Positions 1 to 13,101 of a DNA stretch of 64,000 nucleotides are shown piece by piece. Where the stretch lies: NCBI GenBank assembly GCA_016946835.1, contig JACVTC010000163.1, forward strand, positions 167,501-231,500, written 5' to 3'. The stretch is from Neocallimastix lanati (nom. inval.). Its lineage: Eukaryota; Neocallimastigomycota; Neocallimastigomycetes; Neocallimastigales; Neocallimastigaceae. Position 1 is the stretch's first letter; the number at the start of each line of letters is the position of its first letter. The notes under the pieces were generated by a model, which was not told the DNA's origin, did no database searches, and saw nothing but the letters and a program-made list of their open reading frames with translations. The translations under genes were made by a program, and so were the position numbers.

Positions 1-43
1 TATATATATTATATTAAATTATATTAAAGTAATATATTTTTAC

Positions 44-823
44 ATGGTGGAGCCGTTGGCCATATCAATTGAGTCATTACCCCAACAGTATTCATGATAC
101 CAAAGAAGAAAAGATAAATTGAGGTATAGGTTGGTTTATAGAATAGCATTAAACAAACTCCAACAATTACTGGCATAATATAATGAACAATACCATAAGG
201 AATCCAAGCTAATAAATCAAAAAACACATTCTCATTCTCAGATTTACTAAATTCAAAACTGATAGAGCCAAGCTTTTTTTCTAAGGATTGTAATGTATTT
301 ACATCAATGGGCCTCCGCCAATCCATTGGTATTTGCCCTGCATTTGCAAATAGTAATACCCCTATTAATTTATTTTTTTTTTTTTTTTAAAAAAAAAAGA
401 AGATTAAATATATTTATATAAATTGGAAAATAGTAAATAAATTTAATGAGTTATTTCTACTTATATATATATATATGGTATTATTAAATATAATAATTAT
501 AAAATATTTCATTATGATTTTAAAAATTTTATGATTTTTTTTGAGTTATTTAAATAATAATAAGAAAAAATTAATAAGAAAAACTTACATGTCGTCATTG
601 GAATAAAAGAGAGTGTAATTCCTCGAGTTTCTTGAAAGTTTAAATTAATAACTAACCATAAAAGAACATAGAAGCATTTTAATAAGAAGGATGAGATTAA
701 GCCGTAAAAGAAAAAAGCAAGCACATTGATATATAAAACGGCTTTAAAATTTGGATAACTTTTCCGGATATCACTAGCATTGGTATAGGATAGTAGGAAA
801 TAGATATTATCTATGAATTTCAT
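44..823 (-). CDS. AUR1-like inositolphosphoryl-transferase, paralogue 1 (3' end beyond window)
   Basis: Partial gene of the AUR1/PAP2 superfamily. In fungi, AUR1 makes inositol phosphorylceramide from ceramide and phosphatidylinositol in the Golgi membrane. Exon 1 is 823..589, with ATG at 823 and donor GTAAGT. Exon 2 is 361..44, with acceptor ATAG and donor GTAAAA. Both exons end in phase 1 with a lone T. Joining gives 78 codons, a Trp (T|GG), then 105 codons. The second exon carries WRRPIDV, several hydrophobic spans and ends in WPTAPP, just before the split Trp that would complete the APPW motif. The third exon, which holds the catalytic His and Asp motifs, lies left of position 1. Assignment rests on strong exon-by-exon similarity to the two complete paralogues at 14-20 kb. 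Whether the gene is intact cannot be judged here. Confidence 0.8.
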
Positions 824-2039
824 TTACCTTATTTATTTTTATTTTTTTTTTTTTTTTTTTTTTTATTTTTTAACTTATTATTATTATTATCACTATAATT
901 GGCTTTATTCCTTTTATTTTTCCAAATATTTTATAATTTTTATTTTCTATTTTTTTTTTTTTTTTTATTTTTAGTTTTTTTGTTTTGTTTTAATAAAAAG
1001 GAAAATGTTCAAACTCAAAATTTTTGATTCATATATATAAATTATTTTTTTTCCAAAATTTTTGATTTTTTTATATTATTTAATTTTTTTTTTTTTTCCT
1101 ATTTGCAATAAAATGGAAAAAAAATATTTATATATATATTTATCTATTGTAAAATATCAAAATTTTAGAATTATTTTTTTTTATCTTTTAATTATGCAAA
1201 CATAAAAAAAAATTAAGCAATATTATTCTGGTAAATATCAAAAATTTAACTATTTTCTTTTGTGCTTTTTTTCAATTTATTGAAATCAAGTACTCCACTT
1301 TATTGTATGTTAATTATAATATAAATAAAATAATAAATATATATTATTATAAATAAAATTTTAATAATATAGATTTTTTTTTTATTATTAATATTATCTA
1401 TAATATTCAATTATAATTGAATTTATTTATATTTTTTTTATATATATATATATATTTTTATTAAATACGATAATCCCTAAATTATTTATCAAAAATCAAT
1501 ATGATAATTAAAATATAGATATTATTTATATATATATATATTGATATAAATTTTCAAAAATGTATATATATATTTTTGAAAAAAAAATTTTTTTTTTTTT
1601 CTTTTATTAATTACATAAAATTAATAATAATATATATATATAATAAATTTTAAAACATATATCCCTATCTTAATTATCTACCAAATAGGAAAAATAATTA
1701 AAAATTAGAAATGCTATTAGTCTTTATTCTTTAAAATAATACATAATAAATAATAACAATTGGATTCTAAATAATAATAAATAAAATATATAAAAATAAA
1801 ATTTAATATTTTATGTTTAATAAAGTTATTACAATCACAACTTTATTTTTTTTTTTTTTTTTTTTTTTGAAATTTTTTATCGACACAGCTTTATCGATAT
1901 ATAAATATATTTGCTCGTATAATATTTTAAATAATGATCTTTTCTTTTTTTTTTTTTTTTTTTTTCCTAATTTTATTTATATATTTTAAATTTTATTAAA
2001 ATAATAATAATAATATGATAATAATAATAATAATATGAT

Positions 2040-2041
<2 letters not shown>

Positions 2042-2104
<63 letters not shown>
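2042..2104. repeat. (TAA)n microsatellite
   Basis: Uninterrupted trinucleotide run of roughly 21 units in the spacer between the AUR1-like partial gene and the first HPP gene. Confidence 0.9.
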
Positions 2105-2107
<3 letters not shown>

Positions 2108-3696
2108 TTGATTAGTAAAAATAATAATTTAGGATTACTACGTATTATTAAGTATCTTTATCAACTATATTATTTTTAAATTATAAATAACTATATAATT
2201 ATTATTATTATTGCTGCTGCTGTTCATTACCATATAATATAAATAACGAAAATATTAATAAAAAAACTAAATAAATTATTATAATTGATTTTTATTTTTA
2301 TTTTTATCTTATACATTTAAATATGCATAACGTATAGTTATTTTTTATTATAATAAAAAGTTAATATGATAAATCTTTAATATTTATTTATAAAGATGTT
2401 ATTAAAATATATTTAAATTTGAAAATGAAGACATATATATATAATAATTAGTAAAAGTTTTTGTATTTTATTATTTTTTTTATAAAATTATATAATGGTT
2501 TTAGGAATATATTGGTTTATTTAATTTTTTTTTTTTTTTATTATTTTTCCTATATACATGTTTGTCTTTTTTTTTATATATATATCTGTAAAATCAATAA
2601 TAAAGATCCCCATTTTTTTTCCTTTTTCAATTTTTTTAAAATAATTTAATTATATTTTTAAGTTTTAATAATAAAAAAAAAATACTAAACAACAAACAAC
2701 TTTATCTCTTTTTTTTTTTTTTTTTTTTTTTCAAAAAATAAATAATAATAATAAAAAAATAACAATAATTATAAAAATAATAGTAATAACTATAAAATAA
2801 AATGTTAATATGTATATTTTTTAAAAAAAAAAAAAAATTCAATTAAAAATTAATAATTATATAAATAGATATAATAGCAATAATAAATTTATTATTTATT
2901 ATTTATTATTTATTATTTATTATTTATTATTTATTATGTATTTATTTATTTGTATATTATTTATTTATTTATTAATTTATTTATTTATTATTTATTTATT
3001 TATTAGTATATTAATCCAATTATTTACTTTATAATAATACCACAATTATTAATGTTCTATCATTTATTATTTTATTATTCATTTATCTAAAATATTAATA
3101 TTCTTTTTTTATTTATTTTTTTTTCTCAGAGTCAGTTATTTTAATAAAAATATTATTATTATATTATAAAAACTAAAATTTTTTTTATCTTATAGATTAT
3201 GCACCCTCTATATTATTAAAAAAAAATATAATATAATTTTCATTTAAATCATATTTCTAAATTATTGTAATATTACCTTAACTTCTAGTTAATTTTATTT
3301 TATAATAAAATTTTTAGAGAAAAAAAGTTTTTATTATTGGTTAATTATGTAATTATAAAGTAGTATATTTAAGAAAATAAATTATAATTTATGATTTTTT
3401 TTTTATTTAAAAAAAAATAATAGTAAACATTATTACATATAATAAATTTGAAATGTAATAGATTTAAGATTATTTTTATTCTTTCTATTTCTATTTTTTC
3501 TCTTTTAACTCATTTAGATTAATAAAAATCAAAAAGAAAAAAGAAAATAAATCTTTTAAAAATGTTATATAAAAGTTTAAAGATAGTTATTATTATTATT
3601 ATAATTATAATAAAAAAATTAATAATTTCTATTTGTTTAATTTAAACTAATTTCTTACAAAACCAATTTTCTGTAATATTTATGAAAAACTATATT

Positions 3697-3697
<1 letters not shown>

Positions 3698-3770
<73 letters not shown>

Positions 3771-3771
3771 T
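3698..3771. repeat. (TAA)n microsatellite
   Basis: Second perfect TAA run of about 24 units, followed by related TAT/TTA runs to about 3805. Confidence 0.85.
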
Positions 3772-4105
3772 ATAATAATATTGTTACTATTATTATTATT
3801 ATTATTATCATTCATTTATAATTTCTGTCAAAAATAAACTAACAAAATTAAAAAATTATAAAATGTTTATAATATTTATATATATATTATATATATATAT
3901 TTAAATATATAATTTCTCTTTTATTTTTTTTAGTTTTAGTATTTTTAATCAATTGCATACTTTTCATAAATCTTTTTAAAATATTTAAAGTATATTTTTA
4001 AATTAATTAAATATTTATATATATTTGAATTTACATATATAATATTTTAAATTATTATTATTATTATTTTTATTATTATTATTACTATTATTATGTAATT
4101 ATATA

Positions 4106-4161
<56 letters not shown>

Positions 4162-4173
4162 AACAAAAAAACA

Positions 4174-4220
<47 letters not shown>

Positions 4221-4972
4221 AACAAAAAACCAAATTTTTTTACTTTTTTTTTTTTTTTTTTTTAATATCTTACCATCAATCTTTTTTTTTTTATTTTTAT
4301 TTTTGTTATTTTTATTTTATAATAGTAATAATAATAATTATATACAAAAATAAACTTAAAAATATTGAATTTTTTTTTTTTTTTTTTTTTTTAATAAATA
4401 TTAATTATCTTTTTGAAAATAAAATAAAAACAAAATAATGTTTTATTTTATAAAAAAAAAAATTACTTTAAATCCTTTACTTGGCATTATTATTTTTATA
4501 ACAAAGAAGTTAAATATATAAATATTTTTATTAATAAATATATATTATTTATTTATTTATTTAAAAGGTTTAATTTTATAAAGCTTTTGTTATTATATGT
4601 TATTATGTTATTAATTAATTATTATTTTTATTTTTATTTTATCTTATTTTTATTTTATTTTATTATTATTATTATTATTATAATTAATATTATTATTATA
4701 ATTATTATTATTATTATTATTATTATTTATTATCATGATTTATATTATAATTAATTATTTTATTAAATTAATTTATTTGGTATAAAAATATTTTATATAA
4801 AGAGGTATATAACTAACAATTAAATAAAAGTATTAAATATTAACTACTCATTTTAAATTAATTTCTATATAGTAGAAAAAAAAAATAATAAAAAATAAAT
4901 AAAATAAATAATAATAATAATAACAAATTATAAATTATATAACTTTTTAATATTTAAAATTTAATATTAATT

Positions 4973-6163
4973 TTAATGCTCATGTTCAACTATATCCTTA
5001 TCTTTCTCCCCAGCTACAACGATTTGATTCATTTCTAATGAATTATTTTTTTCCTTTAAAGCAATAATTTCATCTTTCTCAATTTCCTCAACATCTTCTT
5101 TATCCTTATTTTTGTCATCAATAACAACTTCGACTATTTTATCTATTTCATTTTTATTTTCTTTTTCTTTTTCTTTTTCTTTTTCTTTATTTTCTTTATC
5201 ACTTTTCTTTTCTCTAAAAAGTATTCTTCTCCAGAGAACTGCACTTACAGTCAAAAAGGTTATACCAGCAGTAACTTCCAATGGATAGTAAAGAATAATT
5301 TCTTCTGGAATTAGCATAGCTAATATACACATAGCGGCTGCTGGTGGAAAAACTAATTTTAGAATACCCTTCATAAGAATGACTACACCAATCATTGAAA
5401 TTAAAGCAGCTAAAGTTAATGGAAGTCCACATTTTATGGTTAGAATATAACGACAGGCTGAACCTAAAAAGGAACAAAGCAAAAAAAGTACAATTGTGGC
5501 AATAGGTCTTTTAGCAGGTGGGGATGCTCTATTTGTAGTTAATTCAGTAAAGGCGACAAGAAGTGGTGGAGCAATACAAAATTTAATTCTCATATCAAAA
5601 TGAGTACAAAGGTAAGCTACTGGTAAAACGATGAGAGTACGAAAAATAAAATTAGCAAAACATTCCTTCCATGGCATATATGCTTTTTGTCCTTCATTTT
5701 TAGTACGAACATGTCCTTTTTCTAAAAGTAAACTACAGAAAACAACAATAACTGTCAAACCAAAAGCAGATACAATATAAACATAACTTTTGGTTTGAAT
5801 TAAAACAGGTAAGGCAACGGCTGAAATCATTGGAGCAACAGAAGTTCCAGAGAAAAAGAATATTATTTGACCAACTGCAAAAGCAAGAGTAACTTGTAAC
5901 CATATTGGTAATGGAATATATAAAACAATCAATACTCCCATAATAGCACATAGAGTAATAAAGAAAACCATTCTATGATAACTTGTTTTCCATATCAAAC
6001 GAGGCATCAAAAAATTACCAAAGCATAGAGCGGCAATTTCTGGGAAAATAATTTCTTTTTCTTTTGTTATTTCGGAAGAAAATATCATAATACCAATAAC
6101 AACTAATAAACTAAGTGTACCAAACACTAGTTGTTTACCTTCTTGATTTTGTTTTATCTTCAT
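4973..6163 (-). CDS. HPP-like polytopic membrane protein A
   Basis: Single-exon gene of 396 residues. The protein has many hydrophobic spans and an acidic, Lys/Glu/Asp-rich tail of about 75 residues that is probably cytosolic. The central and C-terminal core reads like the HPP integral membrane family: IAPPLLVAF (near residue 197), ASPPAKRP, a span ending in GSACRY, then VFPPAAAMCILAML (near residue 272). In the usual family signature this last motif starts His-Pro-Pro; here the His is Phe. The first half (FPEIAALC near residue 40 to SVAPMISAVALPVL near residue 108) has the same spacing, so the protein may be two HPP-like halves. Some HPP members are linked to nitrite transport in plastids and cyanobacteria; the substrate here is unknown. 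A second copy lies at 9056-10207. The ATG directly follows a run of 22 A on the coding strand. Confidence 0.75.
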   Translation of the reverse strand: MKIKQNQEGKQLVFGTLSLLVVIGIMIFSSEITKEKEIIFPEIAALCFGNFLMPRLIWKTSYHRMVFFITLCAIMGVLIVLYIPLPIWLQVTLAFAVGQIIFFFSGTSVAPMISAVALPVLIQTKSYVYIVSAFGLTVIVVFCSLLLEKGHVRTKNEGQKAYMPWKECFANFIFRTLIVLPVAYLCTHFDMRIKFCIAPPLLVAFTELTTNRASPPAKRPIATIVLFLLCSFLGSACRYILTIKCGLPLTLAALISMIGVVILMKGILKLVFPPAAAMCILAMLIPEEIILYYPLEVTAGITFLTVSAVLWRRILFREKKSDKENKEKEKEKEKENKNEIDKIVEVVIDDKNKDKEDVEEIEKDEIIALKEKNNSLEMNQIVVAGEKDKDIVEHEH

Positions 6164-6185
6164 TTTTTTTTTTTTTTTTTTTTTT
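6164..6185 (-). promoter_or_regulatory. A22 leader directly before the ATG of HPP-like gene A
   Basis: On the coding strand 22 consecutive A precede the start codon with no spacer. A-rich leaders precede most genes of this window, but this is the purest example. An effect on translation initiation or nucleosome exclusion is inference. Confidence 0.5.
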
Positions 6186-6680
6186 GAACTTAATTAATTA
6201 TTTATTTATTTGTTTATTAATATTATTTATATATTTTATTGTTATTTGTATTATAATTTATTTATTTTATTGATTTATTATTATTATTAATTTATCTATT
6301 TATTCCTTTAATAATAGTAGTAATAAAAAAGATAAAACAATTAGAGATAAAAATAGAATGAAGAAAAAAAATTTATATATAAATAAATTTATTTATTATA
6401 AATAAAAAGATATTAGTAAAAAATATAAATGATTAGTAGAATATAATAAAAGATAATAATATTATTTATTTATAAAGAATGAATTTTCATATGTATAAAA
6501 ATCTAACAATGGTTTATTACTAAAATATAATTAAATATTTTTTTTTTATATTAATATCTAGTAATGTTAATATATTTAATACAATAGTAATATAGAAATA
6601 ATAACATTAAATTATGAAATTCTTATACATAATAAATATTATTTAATTACATTATATGATTATAAAAATTTCTAATCTAA

Positions 6681-6775
6681 ATTTCAAAATTCAAAATTCA
6701 AAATTCAAAATTCAAAATTCAAAATTCAAATTTCAAAATTTAAAATTCAAAATTTAAAATTCAAATTTCAAATTC
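6681..6775. repeat. ATTCAAA heptamer tandem repeat
   Basis: About thirteen copies of a 7-bp unit (ATTCAAA) with a few TT variants, in the spacer between the two HPP-like genes. Confidence 0.85.
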
Positions 6776-7425
6776 ATGATTTCTTATTTTAAATTTAATA
6801 AAAATATACTAAAAATGATCCATTCAATTACACTATTATTGTATCTCTTTATTAGATATTAAATATTTATGATATAATTTATAGCATCATCATTAAATAA
6901 ATTTATAAATATAGATGGTCTTTTTGTAAAATAGATTATATCATTTTACCTTTTTTATATTATTCTTTCTTTAATAATTATAGTAACTTTTATATTCTAT
7001 TTGTTTAGTTTTTTTTTTTTTATTACTACTATTTAAGCTTATTATTTTAAATAAATATATTTATATATTATATATTAATTATACAACACAACATCTACAT
7101 TGTTTTTTTTTTTTTTTTTTTTGTTAATTCATAAAGTAAAAAAAAAAAAAAAAAAAAAAAATAAATAAATAAATAAAAATGATTAATTAATTATCTATTT
7201 ATCTATTTATTTATTTATCTATTTATTTAAATATTTATTTATTTATTTATTCAATTAATTTATATATTTAATAAATTTTAAAATGTCAATTAAAAAAAAA
7301 ATTTGTGGATTACACAAAAAGAAAATAAATTAAAAAAAAAAATCTCTAAAAATCGATTTGTTTATTTTTTCTTTAAAAAAAAAAAAAAAAGAAAAAATAA
7401 ATTAAAAATTTAAATTTAAAAAAAA

Positions 7426-7896
7426 TATAAAATAAAATAAATATTGAATATTATTAAATATAAAATAAAATAAAATAAATATTGAATATTATTAAATATT
7501 GAATATTATTAAATATAAAATAAAATAAAATAAATATTGAATATTATTAAATATTGAATATTATTAAATATAAAATAGAATAAAATAAATATTGAATAAT
7601 ATTCAATATTGAATATTATTAAATATAAAATAAAATAAAATAAATATTGAATATTAATATTAAATAATATTAAATATAAAATAAAATAAATATTGAATAT
7701 TATTAAATATTGAATATTATTAAATATTGAATATTATTAAATATAAAATAAAATAAAATAAATATTGAATATTATTAAATATTGAATATTATTAAATATA
7801 AAATAGAATAAAATAAATATTGAATATTATTAAATATTGAATATTATTAAATATAAAATAGAATAAAATAAATATTGAATATTATTAAATATTTAA
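7426..7896. repeat. AT minisatellite with units around TAAATATTGAATATTATT
   Basis: About 470 bp of tandem units mixing AAATAAAATAAATATTGAA with ATTATTAAATATTGAAT blocks. Units occur in composite higher-order order, with variants carrying AAATAGAAT. There is no coding potential. The rest of the spacer from 6186 to 9055 is plain AT-rich sequence and homopolymers. Confidence 0.85.
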
Positions 7897-9055
7897 ATGG
7901 GAAAAAGGTTTAAAGATAAATAAAAAAAGATTTACTATGTAAAATTTTAAATTTTATAACTTTATAATTATTTTAAATTACATAATATTTTTTTTTAAAT
8001 TTTTATATTTTTATAATTTTATTAAATTAAAATTAATAATTAGATATTTATTATTATTATTAAAAAAAAAAAAAAAAAGATGTATTTCTATCTATCTATA
8101 TACAAATATTTAATTATTGAATATAAATAAATAATCATTCATTTTATTATTAATTTGATTTTAAATAATAATATAATTAATGCTAATAAATAATAAATGT
8201 ATATACTTATTATAGAGCAATATGTTAAATATTTTTTCTGTTTTATTGTTATTATTATCTTTATTTTTTTTTTTTTTTTTTTTCTTTTTCCTATAATTTA
8301 TTTCAGTTCATCTAATTCTGTATAAATAAAATTAAAATAAAATAAAAATAAAATTAAAATAAAAATAAAATAAAAATAAAAATAAAAATAAAATTAAATT
8401 AAATAAAATAAAAATAAAAATAAAATAAAAGGTAACACAATTAGTTAACACTTTACTTATAATTTTCATTCTTTCCAATCCATCAATGAAATAAAAAAAA
8501 TTAAAAAAAAATTAAAAAAAAAAAAAGAATTTTCATTTGCATAACCACCAATTAATTAATTTATCTTTAATAAACAAAAAAAAAAAAAAAAAGAAAAAAA
8601 AATGTTACGCTTAAAAATCACTTATCACTTATCAATTATAATAAACTAATGAAAATACTAAACCTAATATTATTATTATTGATATTATAAAAAATATATT
8701 TAAAAAATAATAAATTAAAATATTATATTTTTTATATATATTATTTATTATTTTAATCATTTATTTCAGTTTTATTAATTTTTTTTATATTATTACTTTA
8801 GTTTTTTTTAAAAATATTTTTATTTTTATTTTATATAAATAATATTTTTATTTTTAATTTACTTTTTTTTTTTTTTTTTTTTTATTATAATGATATTATT
8901 ATTATTATTATTTATAAAACTTAAATTAGTATTACTATTTAAAAATTATATATATATATATACATTATTTTAAAATTTAGAATTAATATAAATATTTATA
9001 TATATATTGACATAATTAAAAAAAAAATAATAATAAAAATAATTGTTTAACTCAT

Positions 9056-9156
9056 TTATTCCTCACTAACATTTTTATTATTATTTTTATTATCTTCTAT
9101 ATTATTGTCTTTTGTCCTATCCTTCTTACTTATTTGTTTATTTTCTTCCTTTTCAC

Positions 9157-9195
<39 letters not shown>

Positions 9196-10207
9196 TTTCA
9201 ATGGCAATAGTTATTTCTTTTGCTTCCTTAGGCTTTTCTCCTTCACCTTTTTTTTCTCTCCATATTATTTTTCTCCAAAAGAGAGCGCTGTAGGTTAAAA
9301 CGGTAATACCAACAGCAACTTCGACTGGATAATAGAGAACAATTTCTTCAGGAATTAACATGGCCAAAATACACATTGCTGCTGCTGGTAAGAAAGGTAA
9401 TTTCATGATACGTTTCATGAGAAGAATAACTCCAATCATGGCTATTACTGAAGATATAGTCAGTGGAATTCCAATTAATATGGTAAAAATGTAACGACAA
9501 GCAGATCCTAAAATAGCACATAGAGTGAAAAGAATGATAGTAGCTACAGGTCTTTTAGCTGGTGGAGAGGCCTTATTTGTGGTTAATTCAAAGAAGGCAA
9601 CAAGAAGTGGTGGAGCAATAGTAAACTTTATTCTCCAATTGAAAAAAGTACAGAGAAAAGCCAATAATAAGGTTAATAAAGTACGGAAAGTAAAAGTAGC
9701 CACAAATTCTTTCCATGGAAGAGAAGCCTTTTGACCATCGTATTTTGGACGAATATTTCCTTTTTCCAAGAGAATACTAAAGAAGATAACGAGAGCAGTC
9801 AAACCAATGGCAGAAATAACATAAACATAACTTGAAGTTTGAAGTAATACTGGAAGAGTAATGGCAGATAACATAGGAGCAACAGAAGTTCCAGAGAAAA
9901 AGAAAATTAATTGACCAACAGCAAAAGCGAAAGCTATTTGGGCCCATATTGGAATTGGAATGTAGAGAACAATTAAAACACCTAATACAGCACATAAAGA
10001 TATATAAATTAAGGTTTTAAGATAGTTCGCCTTCCATATTAATTTGGGGATAAGAAAATTACCCACACAGAGTGCAGCAATTTCTGGGAAAATAATTTCT
10101 TTTTCACCAGTAATTTCAGAGAAAAAGATCATGACCGCAATAACGATCAAGGTACAAAGTGAACCATATATTAATTGCTTTGTTTCTTGATTTTGAATAG
10201 CTTTCAT
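9056..10207 (-). CDS. HPP-like polytopic membrane protein B
   Basis: Single-exon paralogue of the gene at 4973-6163, 383 residues. Both share FPEIAALC, GTSVAPM, PPLLVAF, ASPPAKRP, GSACRYI and AAAMCILAMLIPEE. The HPP position reads FLP, so both His and the first Pro of the family signature are missing. The N-terminal MKAIQNQETKQLIYG is close to MKIKQNQEGKQLVFG of copy A, which supports the start. The tail differs: it has a run of Asn from AAT codons (near 9158-9192) and charged residues instead of the Lys/Glu block of A. Same strand and about 2.9 kb apart, which fits tandem duplication. Function is not known; membrane transport is an inference from the family. The A-rich leader before the ATG is interrupted by G residues. 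Confidence 0.75.
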
Positions 10208-10419
10208 TTTCTTTTCTTTTCTTTTTTTTCTTTTTTTTTTTTTTTTATTATTATTGTTATGATATTATTTATTACTATATATTTTTATTTTTATTTTTGT
10301 TTTATTTTGGTATTATTTTTATTTCTTTGAGTTTTTGGATTCTTTGGTAGTTGATTGAAATTTCATTGGTTTAAAATAAGAAGTAATAGCAAGAATATTC
10401 AAAAATAGAAAATATAAAA

Positions 10420-10450
<31 letters not shown>

Positions 10451-11379
10451 TGAAAAAAAAAAATAATTATTTTAGTTTTAATGACAAAATTATTGATTAA
10501 TTCATTTTAAAATAGAAATAATAAAATAAAACAAGCATTTCAAACAAACAGTAAAAAAATAAATAATAATAATTATAAAAGTATACGTATATATATATAT
10601 ATATATATATATTACAAAGATTATTTAATTGCTATAAATCCTAGTATTTTTTTTTTTTTTTTCTGTCATCAATTATATTCTTATTTAATAATTATCTTCT
10701 TATGAATGACTTAATAAAATGAAAACTTAGATTTAAATATATATGACTTAATAAAATGAAAACTTATATATATATATATATATTTTTTTTTTTTTTCTTT
10801 TATTTAATATGTTAAATAATAATACTCTATTTTATAAATGTGTAAAAGTAGTAATAATTATTTCAATATATTATATCTTATTCTGTACTCCTTAATATTA
10901 TATTTATATTTGTTTTTTTTATCTAAACTTTTTATTTATTAATAAAAGACATATATATTTTCAATTCAACAAAAAAAAATATATATTTATAACATTATCT
11001 AGAAATATTATATAATAAACTTATGAAAAAAATTTAAAACCAATATCATTTAATAATTACTTAATAACGCCTTGTTTTAAATATTAAATATTTTATATCA
11101 ATATTAAAATTAAAAATAAATATATTTTTAAGTAAATATTTAAAAAAAATTATTAAAACAAAAAAAAAAAAGGATATTTATTGAGAATTTATAGAAAAAT
11201 TATTATTTTTTCTTTTCTTTTTTTGTTTTTTTTTTTTTTTTTTTGACTAATAAAAAAAAATTAATCTATTTTTTTTTTTTTTTTTTTTTTTAAATTAAAA
11301 TGCATGCCATTTTAAAAAATAGTTCAAAATAAAATAAAATAAAAAAAAAAAAATTAATTTAGTAAATAATTTGTGACTT
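10208..11379. other. Gene-free AT-rich spacer
   Basis: No coding signal seen. It contains a short direct duplication of a 24-bp unit (TGACTTAATAAAATGAAAAC core, near 10703 and 10743) and several AT dinucleotide runs. Confidence 0.6.
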
Positions 11380-11830
11380 AATTTACAATTCCACGTGATT
11401 GCATCGGTTATAAATAGCCAATAAGATTATTGCGAAGAATTAGCAAAAAAAACTAAAGATTTGCACAAAAAAAGAATCAAAACAAATCGATTTGTTAATC
11501 TATTCTTACAGAAATTTTACAATGAGTCATAAAATGAGTAGTATTGGTAACGGAAAAGAATGAATATTTTCCGCTTTCGGATAATTATGGCATTTAATTT
11601 TAGTTCTTTTCTTTTAAATTTTATTGAACCAGTCCTTGGCTCGACCTTGCCTTTTCACCATTTCCTGTTTTCTTCACATGAGATTTTTACGGAATATGGT
11701 ACTAAAGGCTACAGATAAGTATTTCCCTCCTATATATATATATATATATATATTATTCTCAATTATTTTCAATCTCCTAAGTAAAATAGAAAAGATACTT
11801 TACCATGCCTTGAAGAAGAGGGGGTAGAAA
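11380..11830 (+). other. Higher-GC island with promoter-like elements and a possible gene remnant
   Basis: This stretch is visibly richer in G and C than its surroundings. In order it has CCACGTGA (from 11392), TATAAATA (11409-11416), GCCAATAAG (from 11417), then an ATG at 11522 that opens only a 13-codon frame (MSHKMSSIGNGKE). Further on, 11600-11715 reads as coding-like sense (a segment containing EPVLGSTLPFHHF) but is closed by a stop. I could not join these into one spliced gene that keeps frame. It may be a decayed gene, or a short gene with introns I misread. I do not recognise the product. Confidence 0.25.
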
Positions 11831-13059
11831 AAAAAAAAAATTAAATTGTATATATATTAAAGTATAGAGATAATATTTGATATTGAATACATTTTTTTAA
11901 CAAAAAAGAAAAAAAAAACAAAATAATAAAATAATAATAAAGCATTATATATATATATATTTGAAATAAATTATGAAAATTTTATAAATATATTATTACC
12001 TTTTTATATTGACAGTGATTAAATAAAAATTTTTTTATAAAAAAAAAAAAAAAATTATATTTAATAAATTAAGACTTATAATTTATTATAAATTTATTTA
12101 TGAGGTTAGTCCCCTAATAGAAGCAAATGCATAAAATAAATACCAATACATAAAATGCTAATGATGTATGAATGATTTTAAACGGCAACTTTAGAAACTC
12201 AAGATCAAAATACTGAAAATAATAAAATTTAATAGCTAATAAAAATGATGCAATTTAACTTTTTCAATTATCCACATTTTCTGAGAAGTATGAGATTTAC
12301 AAACAAACATTAACAAAAAAAAAAAATTAATTTTATTATTTATGACTTGTAAAATATATAAATTGATAATTTAGAGAAGAGAGTACCTCTAATTTTGGTT
12401 AAGAGCTTCTTCAGATATATAGGTTGAACCAAAAAAAAGTAGAATTATAGGATTTTGATAGAACCAGAATTTACCTCTCACAGGAAAATCAATAATAATT
12501 CAATTAATAATAATCATAATCATAATCATGATAAGGTTTAACCGAATGAAAAAACCTTTAAAAAATGCCAGAAATCAAGAAAATACAGGTTCTAATTACT
12601 ATTTTTCTTTCTGGCCAATATATGTGTTACAAATATTGAAATTGAAATAAAAATATATAAAAAATATTTATATATGTATATTTATATATGAATAAAATAA
12701 TAAAAAAAAATTTTTTTATGAAAAATAAAATTTTTTTATAAAAACAATAAAGAAAATGTAATATAATGAGAACAAAAACAAATATTTTATAGTAATTATA
12801 ATATTATGATGTGTATTGTATACTAAAATCAATTCAACCAAAAAATGCTTAATAATAATGAAAAAAAAAAGTAATTATCATTATTTGTATTTGATGATCT
12901 TGAAGAAGAAGTAAAAAGAAATTTTTTCTAAATTATGTCTATTCGACAGTTGACGCTATTAATTGTAAATGGTGTTTTAGTAATGATGGATTAAATGTTA
13001 ACTAGGTAATCTACTATGCTAACTATATAGGAAACATTAGATCTCAGAACTCAATTATA

Positions 13060-13101
<42 letters not shown>

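Larger units (their letters stand above)
824..4972. other. Gene-free AT-rich spacer
   Basis: About 4.1 kb of almost pure A+T with no coding-like stretch on either strand. It holds TAA microsatellites (about 2042-2104 and 3698-3771), a TTATTTA repeat (about 2885-3005) and long T tracts at 4106-4157 and 4180-4216. The only open frame of note (2461-2649) encodes Phe/Ile/Tyr-rich low-complexity sequence and is not credible. Confidence 0.7.

Noticed and set aside
9105-9293. Plus-strand 62-codon frame over the HPP-like gene B tail
   Set aside because: Shadow of the poly-Asn coding region on the opposite strand.
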